Of a stretch of DNA of 64,000 bases, positions 43,518 to 52,385 are shown in pieces. The first letter of the stretch is position 1, and every line of letters begins with the position of its first letter. The DNA is from Bradyrhizobium diazoefficiens (lineage in GTDB: Bacteria > Pseudomonadota > Alphaproteobacteria > Rhizobiales > Xanthobacteraceae): assembly GCF_018131185.1 (NCBI RefSeq), contig NZ_JAFCJE010000004.1, positions 558,001 through 622,000 of the forward strand, given 5' to 3'. Under the pieces are notes generated by a model that saw only the letters and a list, made by a program, of their open reading frames with translations, had not been told where the DNA came from and made no database searches. Both the position numbers and the translations under genes were made by a program.

Positions 43518-44651
43518 ATGCGGGTCCGCCACGGAAATCTCCGTCTCACCTCTTCCGGGGGCGCGCTCGCGCGTACCCTTCTTGCGATCGTATCGATTTT
43601 GTTGCCCTCGGTCTCGATGGCGCAGGACGAGGTCAAGCTCAGCGATGCGCAGGCGCGCAATCTCGGCGTCCGCGTGACCCATCCGGTCGCGAGCCGAACC
43701 GATCTAACGCTGCCCTATCCCGTCCAGATCGTGATCCCCACGCAGCAATTGCGGGTCGTCAGCGCGCCGGTAGCCGGCATGGTCGCCAATCTTCTGGTCG
43801 GACGCGGCGACCGCGTCTCGGCCGGCCAGCCGCTGGTCACCCTGGAGAGTCCGAGCTTCGTCTCCCAGCAGCGCGACTACTTGCAGGCGATCGCGCAAGA
43901 GCACCTCGCCAGCCAGCAACTCAAGCGGAACGTCGATCTGTTCGAGGGCAAGGCCGTGCCGCAACGCGTGCTGGAGGCCAGCCAGGCCGAAGAGCGCCAA
44001 GCTGCTCTTGTCGTCGCCGAACGGCGTCAGATGCTGCACCTGAGCGGGATGTCCGACGATGCCATTTCCCGGCTGGCCAAGGAAGCGGCGATCAGCGCGA
44101 CGCTCACGGTCAATGCGCCACAAACCGCGTCCGTGGTCGAGATCGCGGTGTCGCCAGGACAGCGGCTCGAACAATCCGCCCCGCTCGTCAAGCTGGCGCG
44201 GCTGTCGCCGCTATGGGCCGAAATCGCGGTTCCTGCCGCCAATATTCGAGCGATCCGCACCGGAGCGAAAGTCGAGATCGAAGGCTACGCCACCCCCGGC
44301 AAGGTCGTGCTGGTCTCTGAGACCATCGACACTGCCACCCAGACCATTCTGGTGCGCGCGGAAGTCCCCAACGACGGCGAGCTTCATCCCGGCCAGACCA
44401 CCGCGGCCCGCATTGGCTTTCTCTCGGCGAGCGAAAGCGCCTGGGAGATTCCCTACAGCGGGCTGATACGGCGGGGCGAGCAGACGTCGGTCTTCGTCGC
44501 CTTCGACGGCGGCTTCCGCCTGGTTCCGGTCAAGCTGCTTGCGGAAGATCAGGACCACGTCGTGGTATCGGGCCCCATCGTGGACAAGGACGCGATCGCG
44601 ATCGGCGGCATCTCGGCGCTTCGCGGCATTCTGTCGGGACTGGGGCAATAG
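43518..44651 (+). CDS. RND efflux periplasmic adaptor, CzcB/CusB-like
   Basis: This 377-residue membrane-fusion protein bridges the inner-membrane pump and an outer-membrane channel. A signal peptide ends VSMAQDE. Lipoyl half-motifs are at VSAPVAGMVANLLVGRGDRVSAGQPL and TASVVEIAVSPGQRLEQ, with a helical hairpin between (QQRDYLQAIAQEHLASQQL) and beta-barrel strands after. I start at ATG 43518 because it begins the signal peptide; GTG 43368, which overlaps the cytochrome stop and has AGGAAG upstream, would add 50 uncharacteristic residues. The stop abuts the pump gene. Confidence 0.86.
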   Translation: MRVRHGNLRLTSSGGALARTLLAIVSILLPSVSMAQDEVKLSDAQARNLGVRVTHPVASRTDLTLPYPVQIVIPTQQLRVVSAPVAGMVANLLVGRGDRVSAGQPLVTLESPSFVSQQRDYLQAIAQEHLASQQLKRNVDLFEGKAVPQRVLEASQAEERQAALVVAERRQMLHLSGMSDDAISRLAKEAAISATLTVNAPQTASVVEIAVSPGQRLEQSAPLVKLARLSPLWAEIAVPAANIRAIRTGAKVEIEGYATPGKVVLVSETIDTATQTILVRAEVPNDGELHPGQTTAARIGFLSASESAWEIPYSGLIRRGEQTSVFVAFDGGFRLVPVKLLAEDQDHVVVSGPIVDKDAIAIGGISALRGILSGLGQ

Positions 44652-47600
44652 ATGCTCCGGCGCCTGGTTGCGTTCGCGTTGTCACAGCGGCTCTTCGTCC
44701 TGCTGGGCGTGCTGCTGGTGATCGGCGCCGGCGCCGTGCTCCTGCCCGGCCTGCCGATCGACGCCTTTCCTGATGTCTCGCCGGTGCAGGTCAAGATCAT
44801 CATGAAGGCGCCGGGCCTCACCCCCGAAGAGGTCGAGCAGCGCATCACCGTCCCGGTCGAGCTCGAGCTGCTCGGATTGCCGAACAAGAAGGTGCTTCGT
44901 TCGACCACGAAATATGCGCTGGCCGACATCACCGTCGATTTCGAGGACGGCACCGACATCTACTGGGCGCGCAACCAGGTCTCGGAGCGGCTGTCGAACA
45001 TCTCGCGCGATTTTCCGGACGGGGTGAGCGGAGGTCTTGCGCCGATCACGAGCCCCCTCGGCGAGATGTTCATGTTCACGATCGACAGTCCCGAGCTATC
45101 GCTGGCCGAGCGCCGGACCCTGCTCGATTGGGTGATCCGTCCCGCCCTGCGCACGGTCGCCGGCGTTGCCGACGTCAACGCCCTCGGCGGCTATGTCCGT
45201 GCCTTCGAGATCGTGCCGCGTAACGACGCGCTTGCCGCGCGTGGCATTTCCTACGACCTGTTTCGCCGGGCCATCGAGGCCAACAGCCGCAACGACGGCG
45301 CCGGGCGGGTGAACCAGGGCGAGGACAGCGCTCTGGTGCGCATCGAAGGCAGCATCCGTTCGATCGAGGACATCAAGGCCATCGTCGTCGACACCCGCGA
45401 GGGCGTGCCGATCCTGGTCAACGACGTCGCCACCGTCAAAGTCGGGACGCTGACGCGCTATGGCGCAGTCACGGCGGACGGCCGCGGCGAAACCGTCGAG
45501 GGGTTGGTTCTCGGCTTGCGCGGCGCCAACGCAGGTCAGCTCATTCGCGATGTACGTGCCCGGCTCGCCGAGCTGCAAGGCTCGCTGCCGAAGAGCGTTT
45601 CGATCAACGTGTTCTATGACCGCAGCCGCCTGGTCAACCGCGCCGTCGGCACCGTGGTGCGGGCCCTCGGCGAGGCAACCGCCCTCGTCATCGTTCTCCT
45701 GCTACTTTTCCTCGGCAATTGGCGGGCCTCGCTGGTGATCGCGCTCAGCCTGCCGCTCGCCATCGTCATCGCATTGATCATCATGCGCGTGGTGGGAATG
45801 TCGGCCAACCTGATGAGCCTCGGCGGACTTGCGATCGCGATCGGCATGCTGATCGACGCGCTGGTCGTCGTTGTCGAGAACATCGTCGGCAACCTCGGCA
45901 AGCACGAGCCGGGCAAGGGTCTCCCGCTGACCCACTTGGTTTACCGTTCGGTTTGCGAAGTCCTGGAGCCGGTGGCCTCGGGCGTGCTCATCATCATCAT
46001 CGTGTTCGTCCCCTTGCTGACGCTGCAGGGGTTGGAGGGCAAGCTCTTCATTCCCGTCGCGCTGGCCATCATTTTCGCGCTGGCCGCCTCGTTGCTGCTG
46101 GCGCTCACCGTGATCCCGGTTGCGACATCCTTCGTGCTCAAGTCCGCCTCGCATCGCGATCCCCTGCTGGTGCGTGCGGCCCAGCGGGTCTACGCGCCGG
46201 CATTGGACTGGGCCTTGAACAACGAGCGCAAGGTGATGGCTGCGGCGCTGATCGGCCTCGTCGCGGCGGGCTTCGCCTATACGAAGCTCGGCAAGACCTT
46301 CATGCCGACGATGGACGAAGGCGACGTCATCGTCAGCGTGGAGACGCTTCCGTCGGTCAACCTCGACGAGTCGCTTGCCATGAATGCAAGGCTCCAGACT
46401 GCGCTTCTGGCCCTACCTGATATCGCCGGCATCGTGGCCCGGACCGGATCGGACGAGCTCGGCCTCGATCCCATGGGCCCCAACCAGACCGACACGTTCC
46501 TCGTGCTCAAGCCGGCTGCCGAGAGGCAGACCGACAATCGCGAGGCCCTGCTGCAGAAGCTTCGCGAGGTCCTGACCGGCTTTCCCGGCATCTCGCTCAG
46601 CTTCACCCAGCCCATCGACATGCGCGTGCAGGAAATGATCAGCGGCGTGCGCGGCGATGTCGCCGTCAAGATATTTGGTCCCGACATCGCCAGGCTGAAC
46701 GAAACCGCGGCGAAATTGTCGGCGATCCTGTCCAGCATCGACGGTGCCGAGGACGTCTACACCACACTGAACGAGGGCGCCCAATATTACACCGTAGCGG
46801 TCAATCGCATGGAGGCCGGCCGCCTGGGCTTGACCGTGGATTCGATCGTCAATTCGCTCCGTACCCAGATCGAGGGCCGAACGATCGGCACAGCTCTTGA
46901 GGAGGGACGCCGCACGCCGATTCTCGTCCGCGGCAGCGAGACGACGCGGGAAGCACCGACGCTGCTGGCCAGCCTGCCGCTGACGCTCGGTTCCGGACAG
47001 CATGTCGCTCTGTCGCAGGTCGCCCGAATCCAGCGGGTGGATGGACCGGTGAAGATCGACCGCGAGGACGGCGCTCGCATGAGCGTGGTTCGCGCCAACA
47101 TTCGCGGTCGCGACATGGTCGGCTTCGTCGAAGCCGCGCGGCAGAAGGTGGCGACCGAACTCCCGCTTCCGAACGGCTACCGGCTGACCTGGGGTGGACA
47201 GTTCGAGAACCAGCAACGCGCCGCGGCACGCCTGTCCGTCGTGGTCCCCGTCGCGATCGGCCTGATCTTCGTGCTGCTGTTCACCACCTTCGGTGCCATC
47301 CGTCAGGCGTTGCTGGTGCTCGTCAACATTCCCTTTGCCCTGATCGGCGGCGTCTTCGCCCTGGTCGTGACGGGTGAGTATCTGTCGGTGCCGGCCTCGG
47401 TCGGATTCATCGCGCTGCTCGGCATCGCCGTCCTCAATGGCGTCGTCCTGGTCTCCTACTTCAATCAGCTCCGCGCTCACGGCGTTAGCGAGGATCGTAT
47501 CGTCGTCGAAGGCGCCATGCGCAGGCTGCGGCCGGTGCTGATGACTGCGAGCATCACGGCGCTTGGCTTGATCCCCCTGCTGTTCGCCTCCGGCCCCGGG

Positions 47601-47726
47601 TCCGAAGTGCAGCGTCCGCTCGCCATCGTCGTGATCGGAGGACTTCTGTCCTCCACCCTGCTCACGCTGATTCTGCTGCCGATCCTGTATCGCCGCTATG
47701 GCGGGACCTCGAAGGTGGCGAAATGA
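44652..47726 (+). CDS. Heavy-metal-type RND efflux pump, CzcA/CusA family
   Basis: This 1024-residue inner-membrane pump has the HME family layout: helix 1, a large periplasmic loop from PIDAFPDVSPVQVKI, six helices, a second loop and five helices. In helix 4, GLAIAIGMLIDALVVVVEN keeps one Asp (about 402) and the Glu (about 409), but the position of the first Asp of CzcA's DFG motif is Ala. That favours the CusA-like or unassigned HME branch over zinc-type CzcA. It starts directly after the adaptor stop. No outer-membrane factor is encoded nearby. Confidence 0.92.
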   Translation: MLRRLVAFALSQRLFVLLGVLLVIGAGAVLLPGLPIDAFPDVSPVQVKIIMKAPGLTPEEVEQRITVPVELELLGLPNKKVLRSTTKYALADITVDFEDGTDIYWARNQVSERLSNISRDFPDGVSGGLAPITSPLGEMFMFTIDSPELSLAERRTLLDWVIRPALRTVAGVADVNALGGYVRAFEIVPRNDALAARGISYDLFRRAIEANSRNDGAGRVNQGEDSALVRIEGSIRSIEDIKAIVVDTREGVPILVNDVATVKVGTLTRYGAVTADGRGETVEGLVLGLRGANAGQLIRDVRARLAELQGSLPKSVSINVFYDRSRLVNRAVGTVVRALGEATALVIVLLLLFLGNWRASLVIALSLPLAIVIALIIMRVVGMSANLMSLGGLAIAIGMLIDALVVVVENIVGNLGKHEPGKGLPLTHLVYRSVCEVLEPVASGVLIIIIVFVPLLTLQGLEGKLFIPVALAIIFALAASLLLALTVIPVATSFVLKSASHRDPLLVRAAQRVYAPALDWALNNERKVMAAALIGLVAAGFAYTKLGKTFMPTMDEGDVIVSVETLPSVNLDESLAMNARLQTALLALPDIAGIVARTGSDELGLDPMGPNQTDTFLVLKPAAERQTDNREALLQKLREVLTGFPGISLSFTQPIDMRVQEMISGVRGDVAVKIFGPDIARLNETAAKLSAILSSIDGAEDVYTTLNEGAQYYTVAVNRMEAGRLGLTVDSIVNSLRTQIEGRTIGTALEEGRRTPILVRGSETTREAPTLLASLPLTLGSGQHVALSQVARIQRVDGPVKIDREDGARMSVVRANIRGRDMVGFVEAARQKVATELPLPNGYRLTWGGQFENQQRAAARLSVVVPVAIGLIFVLLFTTFGAIRQALLVLVNIPFALIGGVFALVVTGEYLSVPASVGFIALLGIAVLNGVVLVSYFNQLRAHGVSEDRIVVEGAMRRLRPVLMTASITALGLIPLLFASGPGSEVQRPLAIVVIGGLLSSTLLTLILLPILYRRYGGTSKVAK

Positions 47727-48029
47727 TTGACCAGCCCGTCTGTCTCACGCTTGCCGCATCAGCTCCGCGACGAGGTGTTCGACTATCTCGCCGAACAGAG
47801 CGATCTGGTTTCCGGATTCACGGCCTCCCAGGGAGCCGGTCACGGCGCCGACGTCCGATTGCATACGGCTGCCGAACGCGTGAAAGGCCATGCCGACCAG
47901 ACCATCGTGCAGGTGGCGCTGGCAGGGAAAGACGCCAGCCGCCTGCTCGACCGCTTGCGGGTTTCGTTCGCCGGAACCAAGCTGGTCTATTGGACGATAC
48001 CGGTGACGGAACTCGGCACGATCGACTGA
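47723..48029 (+). CDS. DUF3240-like small protein, probably frameshifted near its start
   Basis: The body from about 47752 (LRDEVFDYLAEQSDLVSGFT ... VRLHTAAERVKGHADQ) matches the small DUF3240 proteins found beside metal RND pumps. Its frame starts only at a TTG at 47727. An ATG at 47723, overlapping the pump stop as ATGA, encodes MIDQPVCLTL, the usual family opening, but in another frame. A small indel at about 47749-47755 would join the two. So either a TTG-started 100-residue protein is made or the gene is broken. Confidence 0.65.
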
Positions 48030-48034
48030 GGAGC

Positions 48035-48895
48035 CTACTCCAGCGACGCCCTGGCGTGCCGCTCAGACGATTGCAGTGCGGCGGCACTCAGGCTGCGGCG
48101 GCGCCAGATGGTGCCGACCACCAGCACGACGACGACGCCGAGCATCGCGCAGAGATATTCGCCGCCGGCACCGCCATGGCCGAATTGCGGCGGGATGCGC
48201 AAGGCTCCGAGCATCGCGTCGAGCGAAGCGCCGAACGGACCGTCGAACAGCGTGTGGAGCTTCGGCGCGACGCCGGGATCGGTCGAGATCACCTCGCCGG
48301 CGACCCAGCCGAGCAGCGCCGCACCCGCCCAGACCAGCACCGGCAGCTTTTCGAGCAGCGCCATGATCAGCGCCGCACCGGCGACGATCAGCGGCACGCT
48401 GATGGCAAGGCCGAGGATCAGGAGCGGCACGCTGCCATTGGCGGCCGCGGCCACCGCAATGACGTTGTCGAGACTCATGACGATGTCGGCGACCACGACG
48501 ATCTGGATGGCATGCCACAGATGCGAGGCGGACTCGACGTCGTCCTCGTCCTCGTTTTCCGGCACCAGGAGCTTGGCCGCGATCACGATCAGTGCAAGTC
48601 CGCCGATCAGCTTGAGATACGGCAGCTCCATCAGGGAGGCGACGATGCCGGTGAAGATGATCCGCAGCGTCACGGCTGCGCCGGCACCGAAGATCATGCC
48701 CCACATCCGGTGTCGCGGCGAGAGGCCGCGGCACGCGAGCGCGATCACCAGCGCGTTGTCGCCGGAGAGCAGGATGTTGATCCAGATGATCTTGCCGACC
48801 GCGATCCAGAAGGTCGGTTCGGCCATCTCGTTGCGAAACTGGGTGAAGAATACCCCGATCGTAGCGGGATCGAAGATCTGCCAGAGCCAGCTCAC
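48035..48895 (-). CDS. TerC family integral membrane protein
   Basis: This 286-residue protein has seven to nine helices and the TerC hallmarks NILLSGDNALVIALAC and VMSLDNVIAVAAAA, each with an acidic residue inside a helix. It belongs to the YjbE/Alx-like branch, some members of which export manganese or influence metal homeostasis. An acidic cytoplasmic loop ENEDEDDVE lies between the halves. It starts at a GTG (48895) with AAAGGAC upstream. It converges on the DUF3240-like gene with 5 bp between them. Confidence 0.87.
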   Translation of the reverse strand: MSWLWQIFDPATIGVFFTQFRNEMAEPTFWIAVGKIIWINILLSGDNALVIALACRGLSPRHRMWGMIFGAGAAVTLRIIFTGIVASLMELPYLKLIGGLALIVIAAKLLVPENEDEDDVESASHLWHAIQIVVVADIVMSLDNVIAVAAAANGSVPLLILGLAISVPLIVAGAALIMALLEKLPVLVWAGAALLGWVAGEVISTDPGVAPKLHTLFDGPFGASLDAMLGALRIPPQFGHGGAGGEYLCAMLGVVVVLVVGTIWRRRSLSAAALQSSERHARASLE

Positions 48896-48940
48896 AATAC
48901 GTCCTTTCGCGCGTGTCGACCTAGTTCATCGGCTGATGGA

Positions 48941-49363
48941 TCAGCCGACGATCTCGTTGCCCGAGAAGAACTGCGCGATCTCGATCGCGGCGGTCTCCGG
49001 CGCATCCGAGCCGTGCGCGGAATTTTCGCCGATCGACTTGGCGTAGAGCTTGCGGATGGTGCCGTCGGCGGCCTTGGACGGATCGGTCGCGCCCATCACG
49101 TCACGATACTTGGCGACGGCGCCCTCGCCTTCCAGCACCTGGACCACGACCGGACCCGAGGTCATGAACTCGACGAGCTCGCCGAAGAACGGCCGCGCCT
49201 TGTGGACGGCATAGAAGGTCTCGGCCTGCTCCTTGGTCATGCGGATGCGCTTCTGTGCGACGATGCGCAGCCCCGCCTTTTCGATCACGGCATTGACGGC
49301 GCCGGTCAGGTTACGCGCGGTCGCGTCGGGCTTGATGATCGAGAAAGTGCGTTCGATGGCCAT
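48941..49363 (-). CDS. ndk: Nucleoside diphosphate kinase
   Basis: This 140-residue enzyme balances nucleoside triphosphates by transferring the gamma-phosphate of ATP through a phosphohistidine. The active-site His 117 is in [11 protein letters not shown], after [10 protein letters not shown] at the start and the GATDP phosphate loop. Length and all conserved blocks are standard. The ATG at 49363 is the conserved MAIERTFSI start, with GGGAC upstream. Confidence 0.96.
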   Translation of the reverse strand: MAIERTFSIIKPDATARNLTGAVNAVIEKAGLRIVAQKRIRMTKEQAETFYAVHKARPFFGELVEFMTSGPVVVQVLEGEGAVAKYRDVMGATDPSKAADGTIRKLYAKSIGENSAHGSDAPETAAIEIAQFFSGNEIVG

Positions 49364-49673
49364 AATCTTGTCCCTGGAAAGAAGCGGTGGTTGTGGAGTT
49401 GCGGGGCTTATATCGGCGCCTTTGCGATCCGGCAAGCGACCGCCCGGACGACGTCACAGGCGTTCGCCGCAGGACAGGGCCGGCGATATCACCGTGGATT
49501 ACGACAATTTCACCCAGATGAACCCATTCTGACACCCCTATTCAGGCTTTGGTTCAGCCCGCCGGCTTAAGCTCCTTCCATCGAAACCAAAGCCTGACCT
49601 GCAGGCGGACCGTTTCGGCGGCCTTTCCATCGACGCGGATAGCCCCCGCGCCGGCAGTTTTGAGGAGATCACC

Positions 49674-49934
49674 ATGTTGAGGAAACTTTCGCTTGCCGCT
49701 GTCGCCGCGGTTGCGCTGGGCGCCGCGCTGGCACCGACCTCGGCTTCCGCCCATTGGCACGGTGGGGGCTGGCACGGCGGCGGCGGCAGTGGCTGGCACC
49801 ACGGCCACCGCTGGGGCGGACCGCGCTTCTATGCCGCCGGCCCCGTCTCCCACGGTTATGGCGGCTGCTACGTGCGCCGGCTGGTTCCGACCCCCTGGGG
49901 ACCTCGCTGGCGGATGATCAACCGCTGCTACTGA
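49674..49934 (+). CDS. Small exported His/Gly/Trp-rich protein
   Basis: The 86-residue product has a signal peptide ending SASA-HW and then a run of His, Gly and Trp (HWHGGGWHGGGGSGWHHGHR), followed by a tyrosine-rich tail with two Cys (YGGCYVRR and INRCY). The His-rich stretch could bind metal ions. GAGGAG sits 7 bp before the ATG. Similar small proteins occur in many rhizobia without known function. A GC-rich hairpin follows as a probable terminator. Confidence 0.75.
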   Translation: MLRKLSLAAVAAVALGAALAPTSASAHWHGGGWHGGGGSGWHHGHRWGGPRFYAAGPVSHGYGGCYVRRLVPTPWGPRWRMINRCY

Positions 49935-49995
49935 GCCCGACAGCACCTTCCTAAAGTCCGACAGGTATCTGCGCCCCCACAGGTACCTTCCAAGA

Positions 49996-50034
49996 GGAGC
50001 CCTGGCGATCCCCCCGCCGGGGCTCCGCATTTTG
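49996..50034 (+). terminator. Probable terminator after the His-rich gene
   Basis: GGAGCCC (49996-50002) pairs with GGGCTCC (50020-50026), with GGCG and CGCC pairing inside the loop, followed by GCATTTTGGG. The short T-tract makes it a moderate terminator. Confidence 0.5.
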
Positions 50035-50156
50035 GGCGGACATGGCGGGATTCATACAATTTTGACGAGAATGCCGGTGATCCCGAAGAATGGCGAAACC
50101 ATTTTGGGGGTCAATGACTTGGTACCGTGATTGCTTTGAACACACGGAACCGCACG

Positions 50157-50330
50157 ATGGCTGGGCCTTTTGCCAATGACAGCGAACAAATTGACCGGCG
50201 CACCAGCCGCTCGATTTGCGATGCCGTGGGCGAACGGCTCCAGCAGAGTCTGCGGCCCGAGCCCCGACTTCCCACACATCTCGAGCAGCTCCTGAACGAG
50301 CTGCAGCGGCGCGACCGCGACCCGCACTGA
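50157..50330 (+). CDS. Small protein resembling the NepR anti-sigma factor core
   Basis: The 57-residue product contains DAVGERLQQSLRPEPRLPTHLEQLLNELQRRD, which follows the NepR pattern of helix (xxIGxxLRxxY), a linker with a Pro, then helix (PxxhxxLLxxL). NepR proteins hold EcfG sigma factors inactive until PhyR is phosphorylated. Unlike canonical nepR it has no ecfG or phyR beside it, so it would be a stand-alone paralogue if the match is right. The ATG at 50157 has CGGAA upstream; a GTG at 50127 is an alternative. The resemblance is from pattern memory only. Confidence 0.5.
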   Translation: MAGPFANDSEQIDRRTSRSICDAVGERLQQSLRPEPRLPTHLEQLLNELQRRDRDPH

Positions 50331-50386
50331 GCAGCGGGCCCGGAAAAACGGGTTGCGTTTGATCCCGCCTGCGGTGACAAGGCCGC

Positions 50387-52249
50387 ATGCTGTCCATTAC
50401 CGACCTCTCCATCCGCCTCGCCGGACGCCTTCTGATTGACCAGAGTTCCGTGCAGATCACGCCCGGATCGCGCGTCGGCATGGTCGGACGCAACGGCACC
50501 GGCAAGTCGACGCTGTTCAAGGTGATCCGCGGTGAGCTCGCGGCCGAGCACGGCTCGGTGACCTTGCCGCCGCGTTGGCGAGTCGGCAGCCTCGCACAGG
50601 AAGCCCCGAACGGACCCGAAAGCCTGATCTCCGTCGTGCTCAAGGCCGATCTCGAGCGCGACGCGCTGCTCACCGAAGCCGAGAGCGCGACTGACCCGCA
50701 CCGGATCGCCGAAATCCAGACCCGCCTCGTCGACATCGATGCGCATTCGGCGCCGAGCCGTGCCGCCGCGATCCTCTCCGGCCTCGGCTTCTCCGCCGCC
50801 GACCAGCTCCGCCCCTGCGCCGAATTCTCCGGCGGCTGGCGCATGCGCGTCGCGCTCGCCGCGACGCTGTTCGCGGCCCCCGATTTGCTGCTGCTCGACG
50901 AGCCCACCAACTATCTCGATCTCGAGGGCACGCTGTGGCTGGAGGATCACCTCGCCCATTATCCGCGCACGGTGATCGTGATCAGCCACGACCGCGACCT
51001 CTTGGAGAGTTCGGTCGACCAGATCCTGCATCTGGAGCGCGGCAAGCTCACGCTCTACAAGGGCACCTATTCCTCATTCGAGGAGCAGCGCGCCGCCCGT
51101 GAGCTGCTCGACGCCAAGCAGGTCAAGCGCCAGGAAGCCGAACGCGCCCGCCTGCAGGCCTTCGTCGATCGCTTCAAGGCCAAGGCCTCGAAAGCCCGGC
51201 AGGCACAGTCCCGCGTCAAGATGCTGGAGCGGCTGAAGCCGATCACGGCGCTGGTCACCGAGGACGTGCGCGAGATCAGCTTCCCGGCGCCGGAGAAGAT
51301 TCTGTCGCCGCCGATCATCGCGGTCGACAACGCCGCCGTCGGCTACGACCCGGCCAGCCCGGTGCTGAGCCGCGTCACGCTGCGCATCGACAATGACGAT
51401 CGCATTGCGCTGTTAGGGGCCAACGGCAACGGCAAGTCGACCCTCGTCAAACTGCTCGCCGGACGGCTGGCGCCGTTCTCGGGAAGAGTGACCCGCGCGG
51501 ACAAGCTGTCGATCGCCTATTTCGCCCAGCACCAGCTCGACGAGCTCAACGAGGACGCCTCCGCCTACGACCACGTCCGCAAGCTGATGGGCGATGCGCC
51601 CGAAGCCAAGGTACGGGCGCGCGCCGGCGCGATCGGCTTCTCCGGCAAGGCCGCCGACACCAAGGCCGGCAAATTGTCAGGCGGCGAGAAGGCGCGGCTG
51701 CTGCTCGGTCTCGCCACCTTCTTCGGCCCCAACATGATCATCCTGGACGAGCCGACCAACCATCTCGACATCGACAGCCGCGCCGCACTCGCGGAGGCCA
51801 TCAATGAATTTCCCGGCGCCGTCATCATGGTCTCGCACGACCGCTATCTGATCGAGGCCTGTGCCGACCGGCTCTGGATCGTCGCCGACCGCACCGTCAC
51901 CAATTACGACGGCGATCTCGACGAGTACCGCCGCCTGGTGCTGTCCGCGCGCAACGGCGAGCCCGCCCCGCGCGAGCGCAGCGCACCAGCCGAAAAGCCG
52001 CAGCGCGCGAGGTCGGACAATCGCGGAGGCTTGAAGAAGCGCATTGCGGAAGCCGAAGCCGAGATCGCCCGCGTCAGCGAGATCATCGCCAAGATCGACA
52101 CCGCCCTCTCCCTGCCCGACATCTTCACCCGCGATCCCAAGCAGGCCGCACAACTGTCGAAGGCCCGCGCGAATGCGGCTGACGCGTTGGCGCGCGCGGA
52201 GGAGCAGTGGCTTGAGGCCAGCACGCAATTCGATGAGGCCACAGGGTAG
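50387..52249 (+). CDS. ABC-F family ATPase (ribosome-associated type)
   Basis: This 620-residue soluble protein has two ABC domains: Walker A GRNGTGKST and GANGNGKST, signatures FSGGWRMRVALA and LSGGEKARLLLG, and Walker B LLLLDEPTNYLDLE and MIILDEPTNHLDID. They are joined by a charged linker (EEQRAARELLDAKQVKRQEA), with a C-terminal coiled coil (KKRIAEAEAEIARVSEIIAK). There are no membrane segments. ABC-F proteins act on the ribosome E site in translation quality control or antibiotic protection. The layout is YheS/Uup-like. Confidence 0.92.
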   Translation: MLSITDLSIRLAGRLLIDQSSVQITPGSRVGMVGRNGTGKSTLFKVIRGELAAEHGSVTLPPRWRVGSLAQEAPNGPESLISVVLKADLERDALLTEAESATDPHRIAEIQTRLVDIDAHSAPSRAAAILSGLGFSAADQLRPCAEFSGGWRMRVALAATLFAAPDLLLLDEPTNYLDLEGTLWLEDHLAHYPRTVIVISHDRDLLESSVDQILHLERGKLTLYKGTYSSFEEQRAARELLDAKQVKRQEAERARLQAFVDRFKAKASKARQAQSRVKMLERLKPITALVTEDVREISFPAPEKILSPPIIAVDNAAVGYDPASPVLSRVTLRIDNDDRIALLGANGNGKSTLVKLLAGRLAPFSGRVTRADKLSIAYFAQHQLDELNEDASAYDHVRKLMGDAPEAKVRARAGAIGFSGKAADTKAGKLSGGEKARLLLGLATFFGPNMIILDEPTNHLDIDSRAALAEAINEFPGAVIMVSHDRYLIEACADRLWIVADRTVTNYDGDLDEYRRLVLSARNGEPAPRERSAPAEKPQRARSDNRGGLKKRIAEAEAEIARVSEIIAKIDTALSLPDIFTRDPKQAAQLSKARANAADALARAEEQWLEASTQFDEATG

Positions 52250-52385
52250 CGGTCCGATCAAAATTCGGAAGAACAACCCCATGCACAGCACCGGTGTTTC
52301 AACACCGGCACCCAAGCACTTGAATTAGCTGGCCATCACCCTCCAGCCGACATCGCCCGGCCCGGCACTGGCGCGCCGGAACGGC

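Noticed and set aside
47723..49570. A 615-codon open frame on the plus strand through terC and ndk
   Set aside because: Only its first ten codons may be meaningful (DUF3240 start). The rest is antisense to the conserved terC and ndk genes.
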